A stretch of 64,000 nucleotides of DNA, from contig JACGCM010002659.1 of the NCBI GenBank assembly GCA_014058105.1, positions 1,240,001-1,304,000 of the forward strand, read 5' to 3'. Shown here in pieces: positions 12,120-23,773 of this stretch. The notes under the pieces were generated by a model. That model was not told where the DNA came from. It worked only from the letters and a program-made list of their open reading frames with translations, and made no database searches. The position numbers and the translations under genes are program-made. Each line of letters opens with the position of its first letter. Positions within the stretch are counted from its first letter, which is position 1. The stretch is from Kingdonia uniflora (lineage: Eukaryota > Streptophyta > Magnoliopsida > Ranunculales > Circaeasteraceae).

Positions 12120-12474
12120 TGTAAGCTTATATCGCATTTACTTGAAAAGTATATGAATAGAAGGAATCCTTAGGACATGCTTTTAAATAAATTATAATAT
12201 AGATATGCTTGTTCAGTTCTAAGATATTAATTAGTGTTTTCCTCGAGTAACTCGAAGAAAAGTATAGCTATGTCTCATATTTTCTGGCATCGTAGAAGCA
12301 TAGGCCCCTTTATCCTTAAGCTCACAAGCTGTATTTGACTCCATGCTCTACGATGAGCACATGTCCTAGAGAGGGGCAACTTATATGACCTTTGCTCAGT
12401 CTTATACTAGTTACCCGACTAACACTATGATTAAACACAAAACAATGGAAAATACTATGATTAAACTAATACTT

Positions 12475-12872
12475 GTAGCAATAAGCCCGTGCTCGCACAG
12501 GCTAAACCACAATGTGAGGAATAGAATTTGATTTATATTAGGATACATTTCATAGCTAGTGCATTCATTTCATTTTCTATTTTTACAACATATGATGCGG
12601 ATGGTTGTATGTATTTCTTCTACTCATTGGGTAATATATGTTCTCATCATTTTGAAATTCGGAATTACATGTAAAATAATGCATAGTTTTAAACCATTTA
12701 CTATTTGGTATTAGTAAGCAAAGAGTAAGCTCAAATAGTAATTTTTTTTTTTTACAATAGTCTCCTCTTATGAACACATAATCCACATGATCTATACATT
12801 GAATAGAACACTGATGAAAGATACCCTCCCAAATTTTTTATAATAGCATCCCCTTTACATTGAAATGCTTCA
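12475..12872. repeat. dispersed repeat, copy A (with GC-rich hairpin)
   Basis: This copy starts with AATAAGCCCGTGCTCGCACAGG, an imperfect hairpin in AT-rich DNA. It continues with segments shared with copy B at 13715-14165: GGTAATATAT, ATTTGCTATTTGGTA-like, TTATGAACAC, CTATACATTGAATA and ACATT...GATGCTTCAT. The order is the same in both copies, so this is an old duplication or two insertions of one element. No terminal inverted repeat or target duplication was identified. Confidence 0.55.
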
Positions 12873-13714
12873 TCGTCCATGGGCAGAATTTCAATTAATA
12901 GAATAGACTATGAGGCTTATAAGGAATGTATGATTTTTATTGTATGGAAATGAATGTAACTTCGTAGTAAGGAATTCAAGGATTGATTCATAACTTATTT
13001 AAGTAAATAATGATCAACTACTACACTAAAAGAGTAACCTTACCATTCAGCCAAGTAAGAAAAACCTAAAATATAATAAGTTGGAAAAAAAATAATTTAC
13101 AGATCAAATCTGAAGATAGATTCAACATTTTTAGACTGATTATCTACACATATTAAGCAGTACTTGTGACATACCTTAATCGAATCATCTATACATATGA
13201 AGCAATCAACTTTAATTATTCCCTAAATCTTTAGAGTACATTAAAAGAAGCTAGCAGTATTGAGGGACCTCAGCAATTGTATTTCTAAACGGCGTTTGAG
13301 AGAGATTACAGGCTTTCAAGCATATGCCTACCTCAGGTTGCATGAACTCTTTGATACACTTCACCATATAAAGCCTCTGAAATTGAACATGCACAATTCA
13401 TATTGTGAATCAATGGCAAGATAGTAAGTATGAAGACGATGCTTTTGACCGTGCATCAATGCCACAAACACACAGTAATTAATATAATAAGAATAAAGAG
13501 CATGGTCTATAATGATAAATATATTTGGGCTTTTTCTATATTTACTAAGCACAGGCGAAATCATCATCCCACGGAATAGAATATGTAGCTTAACATTCAT
13601 TAATTAAGAATGATCATTTCCCAGCGTAGGAATGATGGCCATATATGTTATTTGCCTCATTCTCTACTAGTCGAAACAACTTCTAGCAAAACTAAGGGGT
13701 TGTTTGAAAGCACA

Positions 13715-14165
13715 ATAACCCCATGCTCGCACAGGCTAAACCTTAATGTGAAGTGTTGAAAGCAATTTTATATTATGAAAATACAACTTACAGCCAGTGC
13801 CTTCTACGCCTACTGATATTTGAACATATAATGTATATGATTGCAAAAGCTGCTCATTAGGTAATATATATATTATTTTAAACCCATCTCCATGTTATTA
13901 TTTAAAATCTCAATTGTAAAATAACAGAATAAAAGCATTTGCTATTTGGTAAGAGCAGTAAGTTAAATGTTTCAAAAGCGCTTATGCTTGAGTTTGGGTG
14001 ATGGTAATATTACTTAAAATCTCAGTTGTAAAATAGAATTCTTTATGAACACTTCATATATATAAACTATACATTGAATAAGACATCGAAAAAAGACACA
14101 TTCCTATAATTTATATAGTAGTATCCTATTTAAAATAGGCTTTACATTACGATGCTTCATAATTC
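13715..14165. repeat. dispersed repeat, copy B
   Basis: This is the second copy of the repeat at 12475-12872, about 1.24 kb downstream in the same orientation. It begins with the same hairpin motif (CCCATGCTCGCACAGGCTAAACC). Order of the shared blocks is conserved but spacing differs by small insertions. The stretch between the two copies (12873-13714) holds no recognisable gene. Confidence 0.55.
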
Positions 14166-16412
14166 ATGTAAATGTGAAATTTAACCACATAATCTTCATG
14201 TAAAAGACACCCTCCTAATATTCCCAATCAACAACATTTGCGTTTATAATCAATTTCATAAGCTGATACTTTTTCAACTTCTTTAATATGTTGAATGAAT
14301 TAATGTGATCATAATCACCTCTCCATAGGGACAGGATTACACTTGATCCATGACACCCAATGCAGTGATTTGCTCAAGAATACAGATTCCTCGTGACCCG
14401 CATAAGGGAAAATACTTATAAACCTCTTTTTAGCATTACCACCAGGTGATGTTACCTTAGTCTTTGATTCCAATATTTGATAATTTTCTGAAATGTATTA
14501 TGATGATACTTGTGCTATCCTTTACTCTTGTCTGGACACAAACAAATCCCAAAACTAATATTTGCATCATTGTTATTAGTGAAAGACCGAGGAAGAACAA
14601 TATCATTTACGTAAAGTATTTTGACAATCTAGCACATTTGAATTGTGTTATCTTTATCTTTTTTACTTGTGTCAAAAGTTGCCTCCATGTGATTGTTTGA
14701 ATATCAACCTGGTTACATAATAATGAGATCTTGTGCTGAGAAAGAAGATTAAAATAAGAATAAATTGGACGGCAATGGAAAAGTCCTAAATAATAAAATA
14801 AAGATGGAGATGAAAGACATACAGAGAAAATTTTGGTCTTTACATTTTCAATGAAAAATAAATAAAGAAGTATATATGGACGATAAATCTCCTTCCAACT
14901 AAGAGGACTGTCGTTAAAACTACCTACAAACAAAGCCATTGTAAGATAAATTGGAGAAGGAAGTTAGTCTTTTATTAAATGCTCTGAAGAAACAAAGAGT
15001 AGACACAAATCTTAGACTTACCAAAGCTTTACCCAAGATATATGTCTACTTCTAATGTGAGGACAAAGACTTGTATTCAAAAAAGGGAGCTACAAAAGCA
15101 AAATACATCAATGTAAGCAATTAATCAAGGTCCATCATTATATCCACCAAAAGGCAAGTATGTAAAAAAAGCAACTTCTATTTTAAGTATTCTTAAACCT
15201 GGATGGATCGAACTTCTCTGGCCCTGGGAAGATATGCATGTGTGCTGACGATGCCACCCAAAACATCTATGGTCAAGTTCGCAATCAAATTTTCAGTTTA
15301 AATATAACAGGCGATCATACATATAGTAAAGGATATTATACTTACCCACCATCGAATCCACATAACTTAATATCTTTAGTAGTTATCTCGGTGCCACCAA
15401 AGTTGGTGGATTCATCCTCATGATTTATTGTAGTACTCTCCATGTATATTTTCATTGACTGTGTTTGCTCCATTTGCCATATGCCATTTGGTAAGCTTGC
15501 TATGTCAGAACACATATCAGTCTCCCAACTTAGCAATTGAGATACAATGTATCAAAGATGATACAATAGCCTCTAAATACAAACATTATGTTGTAATAGC
15601 CTCTAAACATTATAAGAATTCAGCACAAATAACATTTTCAAACACAAGCATTTTCTATATAACAGATAGTGCAAACCTAATGGACCACACACAAAGCATT
15701 TAAAGGTCTTCTTGTAAAATTAGGGATGCGCACTTGAAATGATACAACATAGACTAAAATAAATTGAAATCACAGTCTTAAATGAAATATTACACCTTGC
15801 AAAAAAAGAAGATTTTATAACATAAACAACATCGGATATCTTTGGTAGCAGGGTAGCTTTCTACTTCCCCTTACAAAGAATTGTTAAAGGATATCTTAAT
15901 ATCCAAGCTTAGAGAGGTCAGATCCCACATGTTAGGCTTGCTGTTGTATATATACTCAGATGCCTAATCTTTTGCAAGTTCAAAAAATGTTGATCACGTC
16001 TAAGCTGGGTTGTTAAAGATATAACTTTTATTTAATTGCTGAGGAAGTGTCATTCATGATGATCAGATCTCAAACATATAGCTTATAGCTATTGTAAATT
16101 GTTCTGAGCATCTTAGAATGGATACTGCTTCTTTATCATATAGTTTTGATCTATCTATATATTCGTATTTATCTCCCAATTGACTTTGTATTTCTTATTC
16201 ATATAGATAGAACACATATTGCCTGCCTATGGGGCATTCTTATTTGAGGTACACACACAGATATATTAATTAAGAAACATTGAGCGAGAATTTATTTAAA
16301 TAGTTGAGTGTGAAACACATCACCTAATTAAGTACTGTAATTTTGCGATGTTGGATGAAGATTAGGGTAAAATATCAACTAAAGCACCCGACTTTTCATG
16401 AAAATAAACCAA
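14166..16412. other. gene-poor stretch, nothing recognised
   Basis: AT-rich DNA. Several short open frames exist (for example 14464-14700, 15238-15423 and 15455-15703), but none shows a known domain, conserved neighbour or repeated copy in the window. I do not call genes here. Confidence 0.5.
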
Positions 16413-18996
16413 TGTAGTGACTCGGATTTTGTTTATTTTTTTTAGTTTATTATTATCATTTTATCATGTACACATTACCATTCATTATGCATCTGCATCA
16501 CATTGCATTTATCAGAGCTTTGTATTCTTCTTTCTTCTTTTTATGTGTTTCGGCAGTTTCGGTGGTTGTTGGGCGGAAGAGGTTGTATTGAGGCTTTGGG
16601 AGCCTATGGTTGGCTTGGTGGAGGCTTGGTGTTGTTTTTGGTTGTTGTATGGTGTGTGATTCGGGGCAGATCTATGTTGGGTTTTGCCTTTTGGGTTATC
16701 CAGTTTTCGTTGAAGGGAATCTTTTGCTTTTGGTGTTTTGGGTTGTTTCTGCTTAGTTCTATTCGAACAGACTTGTTCCTGATCGAATAAGTTTCTACAT
16801 GTTTTGCTTTATTCGAACAACAACTTTCATGTTGAAATTAGTTTCTATCTGCTTCATTGTATTCGAACTAATTTGATCCTGTTCGAATAGATTTCTACCT
16901 GCTTTATTTTATTCGAACAACATCTTTCCTATTCAAATATATTTTCTCCTGTTTGGTTCTGCTCGATTCCTATTCGAATGGACTTCTACCTGTCTTCTTT
17001 TGTTCAAATAGAAATATGTTCAATTCGAACAAAGGCGTATTTTGGTAACCTGTGTTGGTTTTTCAACGTGATCTCATCTGCTGACCTTCATGGAGATGTG
17101 GGCTGTTTATCTAGGGTTTTATTACCCCTTTTTATTTCATTTCATTCTCTCTCCCTCATTCATCACTCTCTCACTCATTCTCCCTAATTGGAATCCTCTC
17201 TCCCATTGCTTGCAGATTCGTCACAATTCCTTGCCGAGTCCTACCGTATTTCCTTCGGTAAGTAATTTCCCTATTCCTCTCCGTATCGTTGATTTGATTT
17301 CGTTTTAGGGTTTCCTTTATTGTGTGGATTTTGGGTTTGCGATTGGGGCGATTGTTGAATTGCGGAGTTGTGTTTATTGCAGGTGTTGGGTTGTTTGTGT
17401 GGGTTTGGTTGTTGGCCTGTGGTGTTACATTTGGGTTGCCCTACGATTTTGGGTTTACGGTTTATCGTTTATGAGACGAGTTTCCCTTCCTTGCTAATTT
17501 CCTTTACTAGTTTAATCAGTATTAGTTGGGGTGAATATGCATTTGGCATTGTGGTATTATGTGATTTAGTTAAGTCTTTATTGGATTCTTCTGTGTGTAG
17601 TTGTTTACTCTGCTTATTTCCTATTATTAGGCATGTAGAGTTGTGCTTCTCTTTTGTCCTTTAGGAGGTTGTGCATTTAGGTGGTATTCTCATAGTTTGT
17701 CCTTGAATACTGTGTTCCAGTCTTGTAGAGACAGATGCTGTTTGGATATTGTGACTGATGGCCACTGTTCAACCGTGTTAGGATTATTTGCCATCCTCTG
17801 AGGCAGGTGGTTATCCTATGTGTGTGCCGGTCATGTTAGGGCTGTTGTGTTAGGATCTGTTACCCTTCTCTTAGGCAGGGGGTTATCCTATGTGTGTTGG
17901 CCGAGTCGGCGGCCGTTGTGCTTTGATCCTCGGGATCTATTTGCGGTGTAAATTTTTATATTCTTTAAACTTAATGGGGTCGGATACATAACAAAGCTCT
18001 TCATCGACTGACCCTCGATAGGATTTCAGATTCCTACATTGGGTTAAAATAGTAGGTGAGTTTGGGACAGGTACTACCATGCCGATTACCCATCCGGGAG
18101 TTTCTGGATGGTATGAGACAGTTTTCTTTTGGTACCCATCTTATCCTCCGTGAGGTTGAAATTCCTTGGAATTGTAAATACAGTTCGGACGTTGTCTCCA
18201 TGGGTTAAAAAGCCCAAAACACTCTGATCAAGTGATAAATCCGTAGCGTGGTCGAGCTTGACAAAAATTTTACCCATTGTATCCAATTGAGATCTCTTTA
18301 AGGTTATTATGCATTAGCGGCTGATCAGCCCAATACATTGATTATAGGGCCTAGTTCTTTGGGTTCATAACATCATAAACATCCATTATTAGGGAAATTC
18401 TAGAAGCATATCACAGCATATCATATCACATCATTACTTCATTGCATCACTTCAATACATCTCCGTTCCTCTTCTCTTCTCTATACATTTCTCTATTCCT
18501 TATACTACTCTTCGCTTATGTATTTACTGTGCTTTTATAATCTTTATCTCATTCACTTTATCCTCTTTTTCTACACCATTTTATTAGTAGGTTATTTAGC
18601 TTTGTTGGGCATTAGTGAGCCGTGGTTTTGACCACTTTCGCATTTCCCCCCTTTTAGAGGCAGAGTAGCTTGTGTTGCTAAGGATTTCAGCTGTGTTGGA
18701 TCCAATTTTGGCTGCTGCAGATCTGTTCTTGCTTTAGTTCTTCTTGTACGATCTCAGATTTTGACGCTGTATGTTGTCCGAGATATTGTATGTATCTTTT
18801 CAGTTTGATATATATATATATATCTTTTGCTTCCGCTTTAGTTTTTTTACTCTAATGATATTGCTGTAGTGAATGACTGAGCTCTTTTATATTTGCAAGG
18901 TTATTTATAGGGGTGAATCTTTAGATTCCGTGACCTGCACACCCCGAATGACAATATTTTAGGTATTATCTAATATTTGGATTTTGGGGTGTGACA
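16413..18996 (+). repeat. 5' LTR of Tekay-like element (2584 bp)
   Basis: The LTR starts TGTAGTGACTCGGATTTTG and ends GGGGTGTGACA. Visible parts, in order, are a TTCGAA palindrome array (16762-17029), a degenerate TATA region (TTTTATTACCCC near 17120), a CT-rich stretch (17140-17250), a splice-donor-like TTCGGTAAGT at 17258, and a long downstream part with short tandem (TA)n near 18806-18823. Open frames inside (for example 17368-17664) have no recognisable domain and are not conserved as frames in the other LTRs. Confidence 0.92.
16762..17029. promoter_or_regulatory. TTCGAA palindrome array in LTR (U3)
   Basis: Seven exact TTCGAA hexamers (16762, 16812, 16862, 16882, 16912, 16973, 17024), plus degenerate ones such as TTCAAATA and ATCGAATA. 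They alternate as ATTCGAACA and TTCGAATAGATTTCTACCTG. The array lies about 90-350 bp upstream of the presumed transcription start. Equivalent arrays occur in three other LTRs here. A role in transcription is inferred only from position. Confidence 0.6.
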
Positions 18997-19150
18997 GACT
19001 TGGTATCAGAACAGTAGATAAACACCTATCTCTATTCTTGCAAATCAAATGGCGAGTTGTTTTCTAGACTGAGTTATGTCGATTCTTTTTGGTTTTAAGT
19101 ATTTTATCGTATTTTATCCTTTCCTGAGGTGTGTCTTTTTGTTTGCATAG
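17258..19150 (+). other. putative 1893-bp leader intron ending at the gag start
   Basis: The donor is TTCG|GTAAGT at 17258. The acceptor is a pyrimidine-rich TCTTTTTGTTTGCATAG ending at 19150, directly followed by the gag start codon position (19151). The related element has the same pair: TTCA|GTGAGT at 60778 and TTTATTTGTATAG ending at 62599, with ATG next. The intron would remove most of the LTR tail and the primer site, so the spliced RNA could be translated but not reverse transcribed. This is inference from motifs and conservation; no transcript data were available. Confidence 0.45.
19001..19012 (+). promoter_or_regulatory. primer-binding site, initiator tRNA-Met type
   Basis: TGGTATCAGAAC begins four bases after the LTR end. 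The standard plant initiator-Met site is TGGTATCAGAGC, so there is one mismatch. It fixes the element's plus orientation. Confidence 0.85.
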
Positions 19151-20455
19151 TTGGCTAGAGGTAGCAGAGGCAGATGCAGAGGTCGCACAGTAGGCCGTGG
19201 CCGTAGAGGTTTACATAGTGGTGCACTTGCTGATGAGCCAGTGCTTGGTCATGAGAGTTTGGGATCTATTTTGATTGTTCAGGATGAGCAGATAGTTTCG
19301 GAGGCTGGGGTTGTTGTGGGAGCAGTACTAGAAGACCGGATTCATCAAGATATTCTAGTTGTTCCCGGAGTTTCAGCGGAGATGAAGTTGTTCATGGAAA
19401 GTTTCACTACCTATGTCCAGCAGGCCAGGAACCCAACAGTCAGAGAGTACAGTTACCTTGAGCAGCTTCAAAAGTATAAACATCCGAATTTTTTTGGCAT
19501 GACAGTTCAATCTGAGGCAGAGACATGGTTCAAGTCTATTGAGAAGTTTTTGAACGTGATGAAGTATTCAAATGATCATAGGGTAGCATTTGCTACTTAT
19601 CTATTATAGGGTGAGGCAGATCACTGGTGGGATACAGCCAAGAGGACTATTGTAGAGACTCCGGTACTTTGGGAATCTTTTTAGGATCGGTTCTTCGAGC
19701 AGTATTTCCCACAGAGTTACAGATACTCCTACATTTCTGAGTTCTAGGCACTTGAGCAGAATGATATGAACATTTCTAGGTACGACCAATGATTTAACGA
19801 ACTCTCTCGATATGTTCCATTTATTGTTCAGGATGAGGAGCAGCACAAGATGAAATTTTTGAAGGGTCTTCATCCGTACTTCAGGAAGTTTTTGATTGCT
19901 TCTGGTGCTAGTTCTTATAGAGAGGCTTTGTCTAAAGCTTTGGCTATAGAATAGAACGATGTGGTGGATCGCAAGTCCAAGGACTTGAGGAGCCAGCAAA
20001 GACAGGATCCGAGACCCGATAAGGGCAAGGTAGTTCAGGGTCAGTATGAGAACTTGGATCCAAAGAGACAGAAGATCAGCATTACCGATGGTGCGCCAGC
20101 TAGAGTTACGGGAGGGTAACATTCTGATAGACCACAGCTTACCTTTGGTGTGTACTAGAACTGCAGGGAAAAAGGGCACTCTAAGAGGTTTTGTCCAAAG
20201 CCAGATAGAAGTCCTCAGTCATTACAATAGTTTGAGGTCCCCGTTGGTCACCAGCCACGACCTCAGTAAATTCAGCAGTTTCAGCAGAGACAGTTTCAGG
20301 GCCCACAGGGTAGACAGATTGTTCCAGGTCCTCCGGGTGGACAGAGACAATAGCATCCGAGTCAGCAGTAGGGCCAGGGTCAGGGCCATGAGCAGAGCAA
20401 GATGTACATAGTTGGGAGGCGAGGTGCTCGCGCTGCTCCACCTGTGGTGGAAGGC
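19151..20455 (+). pseudogene. Tekay-like gag with five or more in-frame stops and lost start codon
   Basis: The start position reads TTG; the sister element has ATG there (62600), so the start codon is lost. The N terminus is Arg/Gly-rich (ARGSRGRCRGR), followed by an acidic linker, then the gag core with QSEAETWFKS and GEADHWWDTAKR (retrotransposon gag family). The zinc knuckle near 20150-20190 reads Y-stop-N-C-R-E-K-G-H-S-K-R-F-C, so the first Cys is gone. Stops at 19607, 19682, 19790 and 19952 correspond to CAG or CGA in the sister copy. The tail is Gln/Arg-rich and leads without a frame change into the protease. Confidence 0.9.
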
Positions 20456-20800
20456 ATGATTCATATTTCTTATTCGCCTGCTAGAGTTCTTTTTGATTCT
20501 GGTGCATCGCATTCATTCATATCATACATATTTCTTTGTTCTTTGGGTTTTGAGTCTTCCTTGTTGTTATATGAGATTTCTGCGGGTACACCGCTCGATG
20601 CTTCAGTGTCAATTTCTCGTATTTGTAGGGATTGCCCAATAGTTGTTAGTACTACCGATGTAGGAGTTTGACATTATCCTGGGTATGGATTGGTTGTCGA
20701 CGTATCAAGTTACTTTATGCTATTTTGAGAAGACCGCAACTTTCAGTATCCCTGGGGAGAAGCGATTTGTGTTTGTTAGTTCGGAACCTGCGTAGTCAGG
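20456..20800 (+). pseudogene. Tekay-like aspartic protease
   Basis: The frame continuing from gag carries VLFDSGASHSFIS (about 20488-20520) with the catalytic Asp intact, then SRICRDCPIVV. Compared with the sister element, about 28 bases are missing after CPIVV. The following ILGMDWLST segment is therefore in another frame (about 20672-20705). Active-site residues survive but the enzyme cannot be made as a whole. Confidence 0.88.
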
Positions 20801-20807
20801 AGAATGC

Positions 20808-21640
20808 TTGTTGGCATTCTTAAAGTTAGAATCCTTTGGTGTTGATGTTAGTTCTATTTCGGTTGTGTGTGACTTTTCAGATGCTTTTCAGAAGATTTCT
20901 AGTATACCGCCGGCGAGAGAGATTGATTTTGGTATAGATATTTTACCCGGTACAACTCCGATTTCTAAGGCTCTATATCGTATGGCACCAGTTGAGCTGA
21001 GGGAATTATATGATCATATATGAGTTGATGGATCAGAAATTCATTCAGCCGGGTACTTTACTGTGGAGCGCTCCAGTATTATTTGCTAAGAAGAAGGACG
21101 GGTCTATGCGTCTTTGTATTGACTATCGCAAGTTGAACAAAGTCACTATCAAGAATAAGTATCCCTTACCTAGGATCGAGGACTTGTTTGACCAGTTTCA
21201 GGGGGAGCATAATTCTTTTTGAAGATTGATCTCTGATCGGGTTACCACCAGCTGAGAATCAAGAAGGAAGATATTTCTAAGACAACGTTCAGGATATGTT
21301 ATGAACACTATGAGTTTCAGGTTATGCCATTTGGATTGACGAATGCACCTGCAGCTTTTATGGATTTGATGAACAAAATTTTTCATCCTTATTTAGACCG
21401 GTTCATTATTGTGTTTGTGGATGACATTCTCATTTATTCGAAGACCGAGGCCGAGCATGAGAAACATTTGAAGATTGCTTTACAGACCTTGAGGGAGAAC
21501 AAGTTGTTTGCTAAATTTAAAAAGTGTGATTTTTGGCAGAAGGGAGGTGAAATTTCTAGGTCACATGGTATCCAAGGATGGCATTGTAGTGGATCCTTCT
21601 AAGGTTGAGGCCATTACAGATTGGGTTTAGCCGACTAATG
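20808..21640 (+). pseudogene. Tekay-like reverse transcriptase, split by frameshifts
   Basis: Three overlapping-frame pieces. 20808-21023 covers the pre-RT segment (FSDAFQKISSIPPAREIDFG). 21010-21222 has [20 protein letters not shown] and [20 protein letters not shown]. 21324-21602 has [20 protein letters not shown] and the intact catalytic box FVDDILIYS. The motif order and residues are standard for Ty3/gypsy RT. Unlike the Athila and copia copies, both catalytic Asp codons remain here; the defect is frameshifts between the pieces. Confidence 0.92.
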
Positions 21641-22200
21641 TTACAGAGATACACAGTTTTCTGTGTTTAGCTGGGTATTATCGCAGATTCATCGAGGGAT
21701 TTTCTCAGATTGTAGCTCCGTTGACTCGTTTGACACAAAAGGATGCTAGATTTGTTTGGGATGACAAGTATGAATTGACATTCGCAGAGTTAAAGAAGAG
21801 GTTGACTACAACTCCAGTTCTTATTATTCCTTCCAGTGGGCAGAAGTATATAGTTTACAGCGATGCTTCTCTTAGCGGACTTGGTTGCGTATTGATGCAG
21901 GAGGGAAAGCTTGTTGCTTATGCTTCTAGATAACTTAAGGTGCACGAGAGGAACTATCCTACTCATGACCTTGAGTTGGCAGCTGTGGTATTTGCTCTAA
22001 TGATTTGGCGACATTATCTTTACGGGGAGAGGTTTGGGCTCTTTTCGGATCATAAGAGTTTGAGATACCTTTTATCTCATAAAGAGTTAAATATGTGATA
22101 GCGCAGATGGATGGAATTCCTGAAAGATTATAATGTTGAGTTACAGTATCACCCAGAGAAGGTAAATGTGGTGGCTGACGCTTTGAGCCACTCCTAGGGG
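21641..22200 (+). pseudogene. Tekay-like connection and RNase H domain
   Basis: The connection region (AGYYRRFIEGFSQI-like, 21668-21715) leads into 21721-21933 with KYIVYSDASLSGLGCVLMQ, a canonical RT-RNase H start including the catalytic Asp. A stop follows at 'YASR', then [38 protein letters not shown] and a stop, ending near ADALSH at 22180. Apart from the stops the domain is well preserved. Confidence 0.9.
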
Positions 22201-22439
22201 ATTTCTTGTTCGTCTGATGATTCGCAAGTGGTTGTTACTTCGCGACATAGCAGATTCCGGGCTGGGTTTATATTCGTAGGGCACGGGTAGTTTTATTGCT
22301 AACTTGAGAGTTCAGCCGTAATTGATTTCTCGGATTATAGAAGCTCAGCAGCAGGATATAAAGTTATATTCTTGGGCTTCAGATATTAGCAGACCAGATT
22401 GGACAGCTAGTTCAGATGGTAGTATCTGATATAGGTGCT

Positions 22440-23743
22440 GATTATGCATGCCAGATTTAAAGGTATTGAAGCGTGAGGTTATACGTGAGGCTCACGGCTC
22501 TAGGTATACTATTCATCCAGGCAATTCAAAGATGTACCAGGACTTGAACTGGCATTATTGGTAAGACAACATGAAGCGATAGATAGCTGAGTTCGTTTCT
22601 AAATGTCTAGCATGTCAGCAGGTGAAAGCCGAGCACCAGAAACTAGCGGGGCTTCTCAATCTTTTACAGATTCCTGAGTGGAAGTGGGAACATGTAACTG
22701 TGGATTTCATTTCAGGATTATCGAGGACGAAGAGAAATCATGATTCGATTTGGGTAATTATTGACCGATTGACCAAATCAGCTCATTTTATTCCGGTTCG
22801 CAAGAATTTGACCCTTGAGGAGTTGAGCAGGCTGTACGTGAAAGAGATAGTGCGATTACATGGAGTACCTATGTCTATAGTGTCAGATCAAGATGCTAGG
22901 TTTACCGACAATTTCTGGAAGATTTTTCAGCGATCTATGGATACTAGATTGGATTTTAACACAACATTTTACCCACAGACCGATGGTCAGACCGAGAGAG
23001 TTAACCAGATTTTTGAGAATATACTTCGAGCTTGTGTGTAGGACTTCAAGGGCAGTTGGGATGAGCATTTACCGTGGGCGGAGTTTGCATATAATAACAG
23101 CTTCCAGTTGAGCATTGGGATGACACCTGATGAGGCTTTGTATGGTAGACCCTGCATATTACCACTGAGTTGGGCAGAGGTTGGTGAGCAGAGTTTACTA
23201 GGGCCAGATTTGGTTCGTGAGACCACGAAGACCATTTCAATTATTAGAGATAGGTTACGTACGACACAGAGTCGACAGAAGAGTTATGCGGACATTCGCC
23301 GGAGACCATTAGAGTATGAGATTGGTGATCACGTTTTACTGAAGGTTTCTCCAATGAAGGGTGTGAGGCATTTTAGTAACAAGGGAAAATTGGCTCCGAG
23401 ATTCATTGGGCCTTTTGAGATTCCTGCCAGAGTTGAAGAGTTGGCTTACTATTTGGCATTGCCACCACAGATTGGTCGAGTACACAATATGTTTTATGTT
23501 TCTACTCGGAGGAAGTATGAGCGGGATCCTACTTATGTGATTGATTGGGAGTACCTAGAAGTTCAGGAAGATGCCACGTATGTGGAGTATCCGGTGTGTA
23601 TTTTGGACCGAGAGGATAAGGTTCTGCGTAGCAAGGTTATTCCATTTATGAAGGTTTAGTGGAGTCACCATGATCCTAGTGAGGCTTCTTGGGAGTTACA
23701 GGCGGATGTGAAAGATCGTTATCCGCACTTGTTCTCGGGTTGA
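22440..23743 (+). pseudogene. Tekay-like integrase with C-terminal chromodomain-like tail
   Basis: The zinc-binding part (REAHGSRYTIHPG, then SKCLACQQ) is at about 22480-22625. The catalytic core at 22622-23041 keeps all three acidic residues in context: TVDFISGL, IVSDQDARF and PQTDGQTERVNQ. The C-terminal part at 23108-23659 has ALYGRPC, DHVLLKVSPMKGV, FIGPFEI and VHNMFYVS. After TAG at 23657-23659 the same frame continues WSHHDPSEASWEL...PHLFSG to TGA at 23741, matching the end of the chromodomain seen in Tekay/Del elements. Chromodomains steer integration to particular chromatin. Several stops and frameshifts are present. Confidence 0.92.
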
Positions 23744-23773
23744 GGTATATGGAATTTCAGGGCGAAATTTCGT

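Noticed and set aside
14464..15703. Several short frames between 14.4 and 15.7 kb as host genes
   Set aside because: No domains, no splice-consistent exon series and no repeat counterpart; composition is that of the surrounding AT-rich DNA.
16762..17029. TTCGAA array as classical heat-shock elements
   Set aside because: Heat-shock elements need TTCnnGAA spacing; here TTC and GAA abut directly, so the call would be unsupported.
16417..17664. Hydrophobic open frames in the Tekay-like LTR (membrane-protein-like)
   Set aside because: They come from T-rich LTR sequence, differ in frame and length between the two LTRs, and contain the TTCGAA array and leader.
19604..20512. Long minus-strand frames opposite Tekay-like gag
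   Set aside because: They are antisense shadows of gag; the plus strand carries the gag core and zinc-knuckle motifs.
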